From positions 1-64,000 of the forward strand of contig JAWXTK010000006.1 of assembly GCA_044433645.1 (NCBI GenBank): a DNA stretch of 64,000 nucleotides, read 5' to 3'. Of this stretch, positions 52,109 to 59,902 are shown piece by piece (position 1 is the stretch's first letter; each line of letters begins with the position of its first letter). The translations under genes and the position numbers were made by a program. Source of the DNA: JAWXTK01 sp044433645. Lineage in GTDB: Bacteria; Bacteroidota; Bacteroidia; Bacteroidales; Rikenellaceae. The notes beneath the pieces were generated by a model. It saw only the letters and a program-made list of their open reading frames with translations, did not search any database and had not been told where the DNA came from.

Positions 52109-52717
52109 ATGTTATTTAGACCACCTAAATTTATAAAACGTTTGATGCCCTCGCTAGTTTGGAATATGGAGGGCGAGAAAGACGTTTTTTTAACTTTTGA
52201 CGATGGGCCCACTCCCGGCGTAACGGAATGGGTATTAGAAGAACTTTCCAAACATAATGCCAAAGCAACGTTTTTTTGTTTGGGCAAAAATGCTGAGCAA
52301 TATCCCGACCTGCATCAAGCAATCGTAGATGCCGGCCACAAAGTAGGCAACCACACTTACAGCCACCAAAAAGGCTGGGGAATGTCATTAGAAAACTATG
52401 TGGAAGACATAGATTTTGCAAATCAAATCTTAAAATCCGACCTTTTTCGCCCACCCTACGGACGAATTAAACCATCTCAAGCACGCGTTATTTCCGAGCG
52501 TTATAACATGATAATGTGGGACGTTTTAAGTCGCGATTACAGCTCTATGATTACACCAAAAAAATGCTTAGAAAACGTCACAAAATACGTTAGAGAAGGC
52601 TCGATTGTTGTGTTTCATGATTCCAACAAATCTTTGACTAATCTTCACTACGTCCTGCCTAAAGTACTTGATTATCTAGACTCTAAAGGGCTAAAAGCTA
52701 GCAGTATAAACTTATAA
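52109..52717 (+). CDS. Polysaccharide deacetylase (NodB/CE4)
   Basis: 202 residues, CE4 fold. Motif 1 FLTFDDGPTPG near 28-38 (catalytic Asp and metal Asp), motif 2 NHTYSH near 81-86 (metal His pair), motif 3 LFRPPYGRIKPSQ near 112-124, motif 4 MWDVLSRDY, motif 5 VVFHDSNKS near 172. No signal peptide, so cytoplasmic or membrane-associated on the inside. Substrate likely a peptidoglycan or lipid-linked N-acetyl sugar. Five bases before ubiX and followed by the peptidoglycan-scavenging genes. Confidence 0.93.
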   Translation: MLFRPPKFIKRLMPSLVWNMEGEKDVFLTFDDGPTPGVTEWVLEELSKHNAKATFFCLGKNAEQYPDLHQAIVDAGHKVGNHTYSHQKGWGMSLENYVEDIDFANQILKSDLFRPPYGRIKPSQARVISERYNMIMWDVLSRDYSSMITPKKCLENVTKYVREGSIVVFHDSNKSLTNLHYVLPKVLDYLDSKGLKASSINL

Positions 52718-52722
52718 AAATT

Positions 52723-53289
52723 ATGGCAAGAAAATTTATTTTAGCTCTCACGGGAGCAAGTGGTAGCATATATTTTGATTATACTCTTCGCGCGCTTTTA
52801 TTAGATGAGAGCATAGACGAGATAGCCATAATCATATCTGATAGCGCGCGCGAGGTTATGGACTACGAGGGTGTGCAACTGCGCCTAAATGACAGCAGGA
52901 TAACCCTGTACGACAACAACGATTTTTTTGCACCAACAGCCTCGGGCAGCAGCCTTTATGAGGCCATGATAATAGTCCCTTGTTCAACGGGTACGCTTGG
53001 CAGATTAGCCTCAGGGGTATGCTCAGATTTGATTGCTCGCTCGGGCGATGTGATGCTCAAAGAAAGGCGCAAATTAATTTTAGCCCTCAGAGAAAGTCCT
53101 CTGAGCCTTATCCACCTAAACAACATGACGCTTTTGGCGCAATGTGGAGCTACGATCATGCCCCTGAGCCCAGGATTTTATCCTAAGCCCAAAAGCATGG
53201 ATGAACTTTGCAAGGAATTTGCAAATCGCATCGCGCTTAGTGCTGGAGCTAAGATAAAATGTTTTGAGTGGGGTAAAACAGATAAATAA
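52723..53289 (+). CDS. ubiX: Flavin prenyltransferase UbiX
   Basis: 188 residues. Makes prenylated FMN, the cofactor of UbiD-type decarboxylases. Flavodoxin-like start LALTGASGSIYFDYTLRALL near 6-25; MIVPCSTGTLGRLASGVCSDLIARSGDVMLKERRKLILALRE near 84-125 holds the FMN and dimethylallyl-phosphate site; SPLSLIHLNNMTLLAQCGATIMPLSPGFY follows. No ubiD in the window. Starts 5 bases after the deacetylase stop. Confidence 0.95.
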   Translation: MARKFILALTGASGSIYFDYTLRALLLDESIDEIAIIISDSAREVMDYEGVQLRLNDSRITLYDNNDFFAPTASGSSLYEAMIIVPCSTGTLGRLASGVCSDLIARSGDVMLKERRKLILALRESPLSLIHLNNMTLLAQCGATIMPLSPGFYPKPKSMDELCKEFANRIALSAGAKIKCFEWGKTDK

Positions 53290-53293
53290 TAAT

Positions 53294-54439
53294 ATGAAAT
53301 TACGCTGCTATATAATCTGCATCTTCATCCTCGCGCTCACAAAAGTGTGGGCAGTGGAGTGTGGGGCAGACAGAATCAGCGAATTCAAAGATGATTTGCT
53401 AGGCAAAAAAGTAGCTTTGGTGGTCAATCACACCTCTGTAATTTCAAAAACTGAGGTTCATTTGCTCGACACTTTGCTGAGTTTAGAGATTAACGTCGCA
53501 AAGATTTTCACCCCCGAACACGGCTTTCGTGGCACGGCCGATGCTGGCGAACACGTCTTAGACAACAAAGACGCAAAAAGTGGCCTACCCATAATCTCGC
53601 TCTATGGCAAAAATCGCAAACCCAAAGCCGAGGATTTAGCCGACGTAGATGTATTAGTATTTGATATTCAAGATGTTGGCGCTAGATTTTACACCTACAT
53701 AAGCACACTTTTTTACGTGATGCAAAGCGCTGCTGAGATGGGCAAAGAAGTGATAGTACTTGACAGGCCTAACCCCAACGACTACGTTGACGGGCCCATA
53801 TTGGAGGACGATTTTCGCTCTTTTGTAGGCATACTGCCCCTACCCCTGCTCCACGGGTTAACCATGGGCGAGTTAGCCCAGATGATAAACCAAGAAAAAT
53901 GGGCGAGCGAAAAGGCTATAAATTTAAAAATTGTGGAATTAAAAGGCTGGAAACACGGCCAAAAATATTCGCTCACGATAAAACCCTCGCCCAACCTGCC
54001 CAACGACCACGCCATAGCTCTTTACCCCTCGCTTTGCATTTTTGAAGCTACAAAATTCAGCGTTGGACGGGGCACACTTACGCCTTTTGAAGTGGTGGGT
54101 TACCCCGATAAAATTTACGGAGACTTTAGTTTCACGCCCAAATCCTTAGAGGGTTTTGACAAAAATCCCAAGCACAAAGACAAACCCTGCTACGGCCTAG
54201 ATTTATCCAAAGAGCAAGCTCCCAAAGGCTTTACACTCAAATACTTAATCGGCTTTATCAAAAAATCGCCCGAGGGCATAAAAATCATAACATCGCCCGA
54301 ATTTTTCGACAAATTAATGGGAAATAGTCAGATTCGCAAACTATTAGAAGAGGGAAAAACAGAGGAGCAAATAAGAAAAACTTGGCAGAAAGATTTAGAC
54401 GAATACAAGGCTCTCAGAGAAAAATATTTAATATACTAA
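53294..54439 (+). CDS. namZ: NamZ-type exo-beta-N-acetylmuramidase (DUF1343)
   Basis: 381 residues from ATG 53294 (MKLRCYIICIF), which follows the ubiX stop by 4 bases and begins a clean signal peptide ending near WAVECG. A start ten codons upstream in the frame is less likely. Family features of DUF1343/NamZ: KKVALVVNHTSVI, FTPEHGFRGTADAGE, GLPIISLYGKNRKPKAEDL, DIQDVGARFYTYI, LDRPNPND, GRGTLTPFEVVG. NamZ removes terminal MurNAc from peptidoglycan fragments. Downstream amidase-like and nagZ genes make the set complete. Confidence 0.88.
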   Translation: MKLRCYIICIFILALTKVWAVECGADRISEFKDDLLGKKVALVVNHTSVISKTEVHLLDTLLSLEINVAKIFTPEHGFRGTADAGEHVLDNKDAKSGLPIISLYGKNRKPKAEDLADVDVLVFDIQDVGARFYTYISTLFYVMQSAAEMGKEVIVLDRPNPNDYVDGPILEDDFRSFVGILPLPLLHGLTMGELAQMINQEKWASEKAINLKIVELKGWKHGQKYSLTIKPSPNLPNDHAIALYPSLCIFEATKFSVGRGTLTPFEVVGYPDKIYGDFSFTPKSLEGFDKNPKHKDKPCYGLDLSKEQAPKGFTLKYLIGFIKKSPEGIKIITSPEFFDKLMGNSQIRKLLEEGKTEEQIRKTWQKDLDEYKALREKYLIY

Positions 54440-54443
54440 TGCT

Positions 54444-55667
54444 ATGAAAAAAATCTTGTTAGTTGCTATTATTTTCATTTCAATAACTCACCTAGGAGCT
54501 CAACCCTTGGAGCGAGTTTTCCCCAGCGAAGTAGGCCTCGACAGAGACCAATTATCCTACGCTGACAAGGCAATAGAAAAACAAATTGAGCTAGGCAACA
54601 TCCCTGGCGCAGTGCTTGCTGTGGTTAAAGACGGCAAAATGGCCTACGTAAAATCTTTTGGCAAAACCAGCTATCAAAAGCAAGCCTCAAAGATGAGCGA
54701 GCACACAATTTTTGACATAGCATCGTGCACCAAGAGCGTTGCAACGGCTGTTGCGGCTATGATTTTAATTGAGCGTGGAGAACTTTCGCTTAGAGATAAT
54801 GTTGATAATTACATCAAAGATTTTAATAAAAACAAGATTTTTGAGGAGAAACATTATAGAGTATACGTTAAAAATTTGATGACTCACACCTCGGGACTTC
54901 CACCTTACGTTACAATGGAAACTCTAAAGGAAAACTACGACACACTCAACCGTGCTGCTGTTATAGATTATGCCAAAACCACAGGCCTAAGATATATCCC
55001 GGGCGATGGTTTCAAATACAGCTGCATCAATTACATTGTTCTTCAACAAATAATAGAGCAAATTTCAGGTCAGAGCCTCAGAGATTTTGCCAAGGAGAAT
55101 ATTTTTGCGCCCCTAAAAATGAATCATACAGATTACCTACCTTTGGGAAATAAGACCTCAAAAGCGTGGGCAAAAAAGAAGGACATAGCCCCCAGCGAGC
55201 AGCCCAAAAAAAAGCCTGCTCTAGTAGGCATAGTTCACGACCCATTAGCTAGAGAAATCAACGAGGGAATCTCAGGCAACGCAGGCGTTTTCTCCACAGC
55301 CGAAGACTTAGCCGTATTCTGTGCAATGATTTTAAATAATGGCAAGTACCACAATACCAAGATTTTAAGTCCTCTAGCAGTAAGAACTATGACTAGTGTT
55401 CCAAAAAATTTGAGCGAATTTGGCAGAGCACCTGGCTGGGATGTCAGCTCACCATTTAGCTCAAATATGGGAGATTTATTTGCTCTCGAATCTTTTGGTC
55501 ACACGGGTACAACAGGCTGTTCGATAACCCTCGACAAAGAAAACAATATGGCGATAATTTTATTAACCAACGCAACACTTTGCTCAGAATATGAGGCCAA
55601 AAACATAGTTAATTTGCGCTCGCGTGTGGCAAATTGTGTGGCTGCATCTATCGAAAAATTACCTTAA
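54444..55667 (+). CDS. Secreted class C beta-lactamase-fold hydrolase, AmiE-like
   Basis: 407 residues with signal peptide (LLVAIIFISITHLGAQP). Serine beta-lactamase/DD-peptidase fold: nucleophile SCTK near 94-97 (SxxK), HTG near 353-355 replacing KTG. The Y-x-N element reads YSCIN, so the usual Asn is displaced. In the Bacillus namZ-nagZ cluster the same fold is AmiE, an N-acetylmuramoyl-L-alanine amidase; by context this is the most likely role here. Starts 4 bases after namZ and overlaps the nagZ ATG (TAATG). Confidence 0.85.
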   Translation: MKKILLVAIIFISITHLGAQPLERVFPSEVGLDRDQLSYADKAIEKQIELGNIPGAVLAVVKDGKMAYVKSFGKTSYQKQASKMSEHTIFDIASCTKSVATAVAAMILIERGELSLRDNVDNYIKDFNKNKIFEEKHYRVYVKNLMTHTSGLPPYVTMETLKENYDTLNRAAVIDYAKTTGLRYIPGDGFKYSCINYIVLQQIIEQISGQSLRDFAKENIFAPLKMNHTDYLPLGNKTSKAWAKKKDIAPSEQPKKKPALVGIVHDPLAREINEGISGNAGVFSTAEDLAVFCAMILNNGKYHNTKILSPLAVRTMTSVPKNLSEFGRAPGWDVSSPFSSNMGDLFALESFGHTGTTGCSITLDKENNMAIILLTNATLCSEYEAKNIVNLRSRVANCVAASIEKLP

Positions 55668-56725
55668 TGAAAAAATATATTTTAATAATTTTTGCGCTCA
55701 CACTCAGTCTAAACTCGTGGTGCGAAACCCTAGAAAAGCAGGCTGCAAAACTACTTATCGTGGGCATGAAAGGCACGAGTCTTAATGATGATAATCCCGT
55801 GATATGCGATGTGGCTGAGCGAGGAGTCTCGGGGGTAATATTTTTTGAGCACAACATAGAATCTAAAGAGAAATTCAAAGCCTTAATATCTGATTTACAA
55901 GCTCTTAGGGAAGATAAAATATTAATGTGCATAGACCAAGAGGGAGGGCGAGTAAATAGAATGAAAGAAAAGTATGGTTTCCCCACCATGCTCTCAGCCG
56001 AGAGTGTCTCTCACAGCGATACTCTTGCAAGGGAAAACGCACAAACCATAGCAAGCGAGCTAAAACAGATAGGAATAAACCTAAATTTTGCACCCTGCCT
56101 AGATGTTAACATTAACCCTCAAAGCCCAGCAATAGGAGCTATGGGGCGCAGTTTTTCTAATGATGAAAACATAGTCTCGCAGCTGGCAGAAATTTATATA
56201 AAAGAGCACCACAAACAAGGCATATTAACATCTTTAAAACATTTTCCAGGCCACGGTAGTGCACTAAAAGACAGCCACTTAGGCTTTACAGACATAACTC
56301 TTTCTTGGGCCGAAAGAGAGCTTGAGCCTTACAAATATTTGATAGATAAAAAACTCTGCGACATGGTTATGGTGAGCCACCTATTCAACGAAAAATTTGA
56401 TAAAAATCACCCTGCCACCCTCTCTAGTGCGATGATAGATTCTCTGCTGAGAAAAGAGCTAGGTTTCAAGGGTGTGGTTATTTCAGACGATATGCAGATG
56501 AAGGCAATCACCTCGCATTATACCTTTGAGAAGGCAATCATTAGGGCTCTAAACGCTGGTGTAGACCTATTTATAATTAGTAGCAACATCGCAGAGACTG
56601 ATTACAGTGTGAGCGAAAGATTTATAAATACCATAGTCAGTGCAGTTGAAACGGGCGAAATCTCTAAAAAAACACTAAATAAAGCCGTGAACAGAGTCGA
56701 AAAACTACTAAATCGCATAGAATAA
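55667..56725 (+). CDS. nagZ: Beta-N-acetylglucosaminidase, GH3 (NagZ)
   Basis: 352 residues from ATG 55667, which overlaps the previous stop; an upstream in-frame ATG lies inside the amidase gene. Signal peptide (ILIIFALTLSLNSWCE). GH3 features: LMCIDQEGGRVNRM, the NagZ loop KHFPGHGSALKDSH near 190-203 holding the Asp-His acid/base pair, and the nucleophile Asp in VVISDDMQMKAI near 270. Cleaves GlcNAc from peptidoglycan fragments; with namZ and the amidase it would break exported or foreign muropeptides to monomers. Confidence 0.94.
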   Translation: MKKYILIIFALTLSLNSWCETLEKQAAKLLIVGMKGTSLNDDNPVICDVAERGVSGVIFFEHNIESKEKFKALISDLQALREDKILMCIDQEGGRVNRMKEKYGFPTMLSAESVSHSDTLARENAQTIASELKQIGINLNFAPCLDVNINPQSPAIGAMGRSFSNDENIVSQLAEIYIKEHHKQGILTSLKHFPGHGSALKDSHLGFTDITLSWAERELEPYKYLIDKKLCDMVMVSHLFNEKFDKNHPATLSSAMIDSLLRKELGFKGVVISDDMQMKAITSHYTFEKAIIRALNAGVDLFIISSNIAETDYSVSERFINTIVSAVETGEISKKTLNKAVNRVEKLLNRIE

Positions 56726-56731
56726 ACAAGA

Positions 56732-56918
56732 GTTTTGGTTGAGATTATTCTCAACCAAAACACCTCTAAAGTAAGTCTCCACCAACGGTTTGGGGGAGAT
56801 TTAGAGGGGGTTATCGAATATCTATCGGCTTTTAAAAGCCGATAATCTGCGTTTTAGATAAGAAAAATAATAAACCAAGCTAAGGATAAAAATTTTTCTT
56901 ATCTAAATCGCAGATTAT
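56732..56918. repeat. Run of four inverted repeats upstream of efp
   Basis: Successive structures: GTTTTGGTTGAGA / TCTCAACCAAAAC (56732-56761), probable nagZ terminator; CCTCTAAA and TCTCC paired with GGAGA and TTTAGAGG (56763-56807), resembling REP-like sequences of Bacteroidetes; the perfect palindrome ATCGGCTTTTAAAAGCCGAT (56824-56843); and a 27-bp inverted repeat with one mismatch (56842-56868 against 56892-56918, starting ATAATCTGCG and ending CGCAGATTAT) around a 23-base loop. They fill nearly all of the 265-base gap. Confidence 0.75.
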
Positions 56919-56923
56919 AAGAC

Positions 56924-56951
56924 TTGAATTTAATTTTTTATATTATCTTTG
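56924..56951 (+). promoter_or_regulatory. Probable efp promoter
   Basis: TTG 56924-56926, 17-base spacer (short), TATCTTTG 56944-56951, then 39 bases to the efp ATG. Confidence 0.5.
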
Positions 56952-56990
56952 CTACAATTAAGAATTCAAATTAAATAAAAACATAGAACA

Positions 56991-57560
56991 ATGGCTACAA
57001 CAGCAGATTTTAAAAACGGGATGTGTATCGAATTCAACGGTAAAACATTCACAGTAGTTGAATTTCAACACGTTAAACCAGGTAAAGGCCCTGCGTTTGT
57101 GCGTACAAAACTTAAAAACATCGAAACAGGTCGTGTTATAGACAACACTTTCACAGCAGGGGTTAACCTTGAAGTTGTACGTGTTGAGCGCCGTCCTTAC
57201 CAATACCTTTACGAAGATGATATGGGATGTAACTTTATGCACACAGAAACTTTTGAGCAAATCCTAATTGATAGAAAACTCATAAACAACTCTGATCTTA
57301 TGCGCGAAGGCCAAGTTATCGAGGTGATGTTCCACACAGAAAAAGAAACTGTACTTGCAGCCGAGCTTCCTGCTATCGTTGACATGGAAGTGACTTACAC
57401 TGAGCCAGGTATCAAAGGTGACACAGCATCAACTAACTCTCTTAAACCTGCTACGGTTGACACAGGTGCAACAGTTCGCGTTCCACTTTTCATCAACACA
57501 GGCGAAAAAATTAGAGTTGATACTCGCACAAGAGAATATTACGAAAGAATTAAAGGTTAA
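56991..57560 (+). CDS. efp: Elongation factor P
   Basis: 189 residues, three beta domains mimicking tRNA shape. The tip loop HVKPGKGPAF has Lys32 where modification occurs in many bacteria; EF-P relieves ribosomes stalled at polyproline. C-terminal domain shows RVPLFINTGEKIRVDTRTREYYERI. Own promoter and terminator. Confidence 0.97.
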   Translation: MATTADFKNGMCIEFNGKTFTVVEFQHVKPGKGPAFVRTKLKNIETGRVIDNTFTAGVNLEVVRVERRPYQYLYEDDMGCNFMHTETFEQILIDRKLINNSDLMREGQVIEVMFHTEKETVLAAELPAIVDMEVTYTEPGIKGDTASTNSLKPATVDTGATVRVPLFINTGEKIRVDTRTREYYERIKG

Positions 57561-57580
57561 GCTTTTAACTTTCAATCAAA

Positions 57581-57616
57581 AAAAGTGTCTATATTATTAT
57601 ATAGGCACTTTTTTTT
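57581..57616 (+). terminator. Terminator after efp
   Basis: Stem AAAAGTGTCTATA (57581-57593) / TATAGGCACTTTT (57600-57612) with one G-U pair and a T run to 57616. Confidence 0.85.
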
Positions 57617-57645
57617 GTACCTTAGCTTTACTAAACTAACTGATC

Positions 57646-58995
57646 ATGAAAAAATCATTAATCCTACTTTTGCTTTGTGGATGTGGCACACTTAGCGCTG
57701 CAAACTACAAAATAGTTGACACTAACCAAAGCCTGTGTTTCGACAATCAAAACATAATCAAAGCTCCTAAAAAAGGCGCTAGTTTTTATGGCCAAGATGC
57801 TCAGCACCAAGGTAATGCACCCTCATATACAGACAACGGCGACGGCACAATAACAGATAATGTAACAGGCCTTGTGTGGGAAAAAGATTTTAAAATCATG
57901 AGCTATAAAGATGCTTTAGAGGCTGCCGAGAAATTTAAATTAGCAGGCAAAAAAGACTGGCGCGTACCAACAATCAAAGAAGCATTTTCGCTGATTTTAT
58001 TCTCAGGTCAAGACGTATCGCCAGGGGTAAGCTCAGATGGTCAGGTCAACGGCACACCCTTTGTAGACACCAACTTTTTTGGTTTCAAATATGGCGCAAA
58101 TGGCAGTAGAGCTATTGATTCTCAATTACTTAGCTCAACTGTTTACGTAGGCTCATCGGGCAGACTTCAACTAGTATTTGGAGTAAACTTAGCCGACGGA
58201 CGCATCAAAGGCTACGGCATGGGAGCGCCAGGTGGCAGAGGTGGTGACAAACAATTTATGGTGCGCTTCGTGAGAGGTGAGAGTTATGGCGAAAACGAAT
58301 TTAAAGACAATGGCGACGGCACTATCAGCGATGTAGCAACCTCACTTATGTGGTCTAAAAAAGACTCAGGCGAGGGTATGAATTGGGAAAAAGCATTGGA
58401 ATATACTCAAAAAATGAATAAAGAAAAATATCTTGGCTACAACGATTGGCGCGTGCCAAATGCCAAGGAATTGCAAAGTATAGTTGATTACACACGCTCA
58501 CCTTTGAGCACCCAGTCAGCAGCAATAGACCCTATTTTTGAGATTTCAACAATCAAAGACGAGTCGGGCGCAGACGATTATCCTTTCTTTTGGAGCTCTA
58601 CAACTCACCAAAATTCGGCTGCACGCGCAGCAGGTAGCGCAGGATGCTATGTAACCTTTGGTCGTAGTTTGGGCAATATGTCAAATATGCAACAAATGGG
58701 TCAGGGACAAGGACAACGTGGCCAAGGACAAAATCGCCAAGGAGGACAAGGACAAGGCATGGGACAGAATCAAAACCAACGACAAAACCGTCAGGGTGGA
58801 CAAGGTGGCCAAGCATCTCAAGGCCGTCAAGGAGGGCAAAACAGTGGCACACCAAACTGGGTAGATATACACGGGGCAGGGGCTCAGCGTAGCGACCCTA
58901 AAGCAGGTGATGCATCTAAATTCAAAAACGGACGTGGTCCTCAGGGCGATGCTATACGCATAGATAATTATGTGCGCCTAGTTCGTGACTTATAG
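57646..58995 (+). CDS. Secreted DUF1566 (Lcl-C) protein with Gln/Gly-rich insert
   Basis: 449 residues with lipobox-like signal (LLLLCGCGTLSA). Two DUF1566 units each start with DNGDGTI-(T/S)-D and carry W-R-V-P (TDNGDGTITDNVTGLVWEKD ... KKDWRVPTIKEA; KDNGDGTISDVATSLMWSKK ... YNDWRVPNAKEL). Between about residues 345 and 410 is a low-complexity run of GQGQ, GQRGQ, NRQGGQ type. The domain then closes with AIRIDNYVRLVRDL. Lcl-C domains resemble adhesion/fimbrial modules; function unknown. Stands alone between efp and tRNA-Arg. Confidence 0.8.
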   Translation: MKKSLILLLLCGCGTLSAANYKIVDTNQSLCFDNQNIIKAPKKGASFYGQDAQHQGNAPSYTDNGDGTITDNVTGLVWEKDFKIMSYKDALEAAEKFKLAGKKDWRVPTIKEAFSLILFSGQDVSPGVSSDGQVNGTPFVDTNFFGFKYGANGSRAIDSQLLSSTVYVGSSGRLQLVFGVNLADGRIKGYGMGAPGGRGGDKQFMVRFVRGESYGENEFKDNGDGTISDVATSLMWSKKDSGEGMNWEKALEYTQKMNKEKYLGYNDWRVPNAKELQSIVDYTRSPLSTQSAAIDPIFEISTIKDESGADDYPFFWSSTTHQNSAARAAGSAGCYVTFGRSLGNMSNMQQMGQGQGQRGQGQNRQGGQGQGMGQNQNQRQNRQGGQGGQASQGRQGGQNSGTPNWVDIHGAGAQRSDPKAGDASKFKNGRGPQGDAIRIDNYVRLVRDL

Positions 58996-59037
58996 CTCAC
59001 AGAAAATCAGACTAAATTTAAAATAAAGTACTGATTT

Positions 59038-59069
59038 TTTGCATATAACAAAATAAAAGTTTACTTTTG
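59038..59069 (+). promoter_or_regulatory. Promoter of tRNA-Arg
   Basis: TTTG 59038-59041, 20-base spacer, TACTTTTG 59062-59069; the tRNA starts 20 bases later. Confidence 0.75.
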
Positions 59070-59089
59070 TCCTCTGATTTAAGGAAAAT

Positions 59090-59163
59090 GGTTCCGTAGC
59101 TCAGTTGGATAGAGCAACAGCCTTCTAAGCTGTGGGTCATGCGTTCGAGCCGCATCGGGATCA
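59090..59163 (+). tRNA. tRNA-Arg (anticodon TCT)
   Basis: 74 bases fold as a full cloverleaf. Acceptor GGTTCCG / CGGGATC (two G-U pairs), D stem GCTC / GAGC, anticodon stem ACAGC / GCTGT with loop CTTCTAA and anticodon TCT at 59124-59126, T stem ATGCG / CGCAT with TTCGAGC loop. Discriminator A, no encoded CCA. Reads AGA/AGG Arg codons. Followed by repeat copy D. Confidence 0.96.
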
Positions 59164-59173
59164 CTTTAACGAA

Positions 59174-59257
59174 AAAGGGAGTAACTAACATATTTGTTGG
59201 TTACTCCCTTTGCTTTACCCCCCCTTACAACGAAGGGTGGCTAAGAAGCATTTGCAA
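59174..59257 (+). repeat. Composite palindromic repeat, copy D
   Basis: Module 1: perfect 12-bp stem AAAGGGAGTAAC (59174-59185) / GTTACTCCCTTT (59200-59211), loop TAACATATTTGTTG, closely like copy A. Then, after 23 bases, the core GGGTGGCTAAGAAGCATTT (59235-59253). The right arm of module 2 is not seen; the copy is truncated. Also acts as terminator of tRNA-Arg. Confidence 0.75.
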
Positions 59258-59333
59258 GAAATCATACAATCCATAAAACCAAGTATGAGAGAGATACTGA
59301 ATCGGAGTTCAGCATAACGTGCAGAGGATTATG

Positions 59334-59847
59334 TTAAGATAACTTAAAAATCAAAGGTATGTATAATTTAATTCGTACAGGAGTGCCTCGACTTTCACCT
59401 GGAGCCCATTTGGGTGATTTTTCATTAATCTCGACTTTTTGTAAAGGCTCAGTGATATTTACGCTCCTATTTATGGACTCAAAATTTGGCGCAGATAAAC
59501 GTATGTTGTATTCACCGAAAGGGAAGGCGCTAGAGTTGTAGGGTGTTGAACCCACGGGTAGGCCGTTGATTTCTATGCTTGCGCTGGGAGTAGAGTTGAT
59601 GCTTAATGGATATGCGAATAACTCCTTGAGGCACATAGACCCACACCTCGGCAACTTTATCCTGCTCGGTGGCAACGACCCCAAGAGTGCCTACGTCAAA
59701 CGCAAAGCCTTTTTCAGATGTTTGAATCTTGATAAGAGCGCTGTACGGCCGTTTTGGTCAACTTTTTTGAAGTGAACGCGCGCGTCCATATCGCTTGGTT
59801 CTGAGACGAAAGATTCAACATTCATGTTTTGGGCATGAGATACTGAA
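59334..59847 (-). pseudogene. Broken PEGA-domain protein gene
   Basis: Three frames together give one recognisable protein. First FFCSVSHAQN-MNVESFVSEPSDMDARVHF (end of a signal peptide, from 59847); then, after a shift near 59730, SALIKIQTSEKGFAFDVG...EVWVYVPQG; then, after a second shift near 59640, YPLSINSTPSASIEINGLPV...NITEPLQKVEINEK, a PEGA domain. There is no start codon: the 5' end runs into the dnaK terminator, with an in-frame stop. The longest intact piece is 59334-59684. So a secreted PEGA protein was truncated and frameshifted. Confidence 0.75.
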
Positions 59848-59848
59848 C

Positions 59849-59879
59849 AAAAAAAGTGCAGGCTTTATAAAGCCTGCAC
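59849..59879 (-). terminator. Terminator after dnaK
   Basis: Perfect 24-base palindrome from GTGCAGGCTTTA (59856-59867) to TAAAGCCTGCAC (59868-59879), followed on the minus strand by seven T. Confidence 0.85.
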
Positions 59880-59902
59880 TTTTTGCGTATTTATTCTTTG
59901 AC

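Noticed and set aside
54444..55667. Assignment as an antibiotic-resistance beta-lactamase
   Set aside because: HTG instead of KTG, an altered YxN, and its position between namZ and nagZ favour a peptidoglycan amidase role.
58598..58872. Alternative frames on both strands in the Gln/Gly-rich region
   Set aside because: Repeat-driven open frames in low-complexity DNA; the plus-strand DUF1566 frame explains the region.
12892..59257. Repeats as a CRISPR array
   Set aside because: Four dispersed palindromic copies tens of kilobases apart, no regular spacers and no cas genes.
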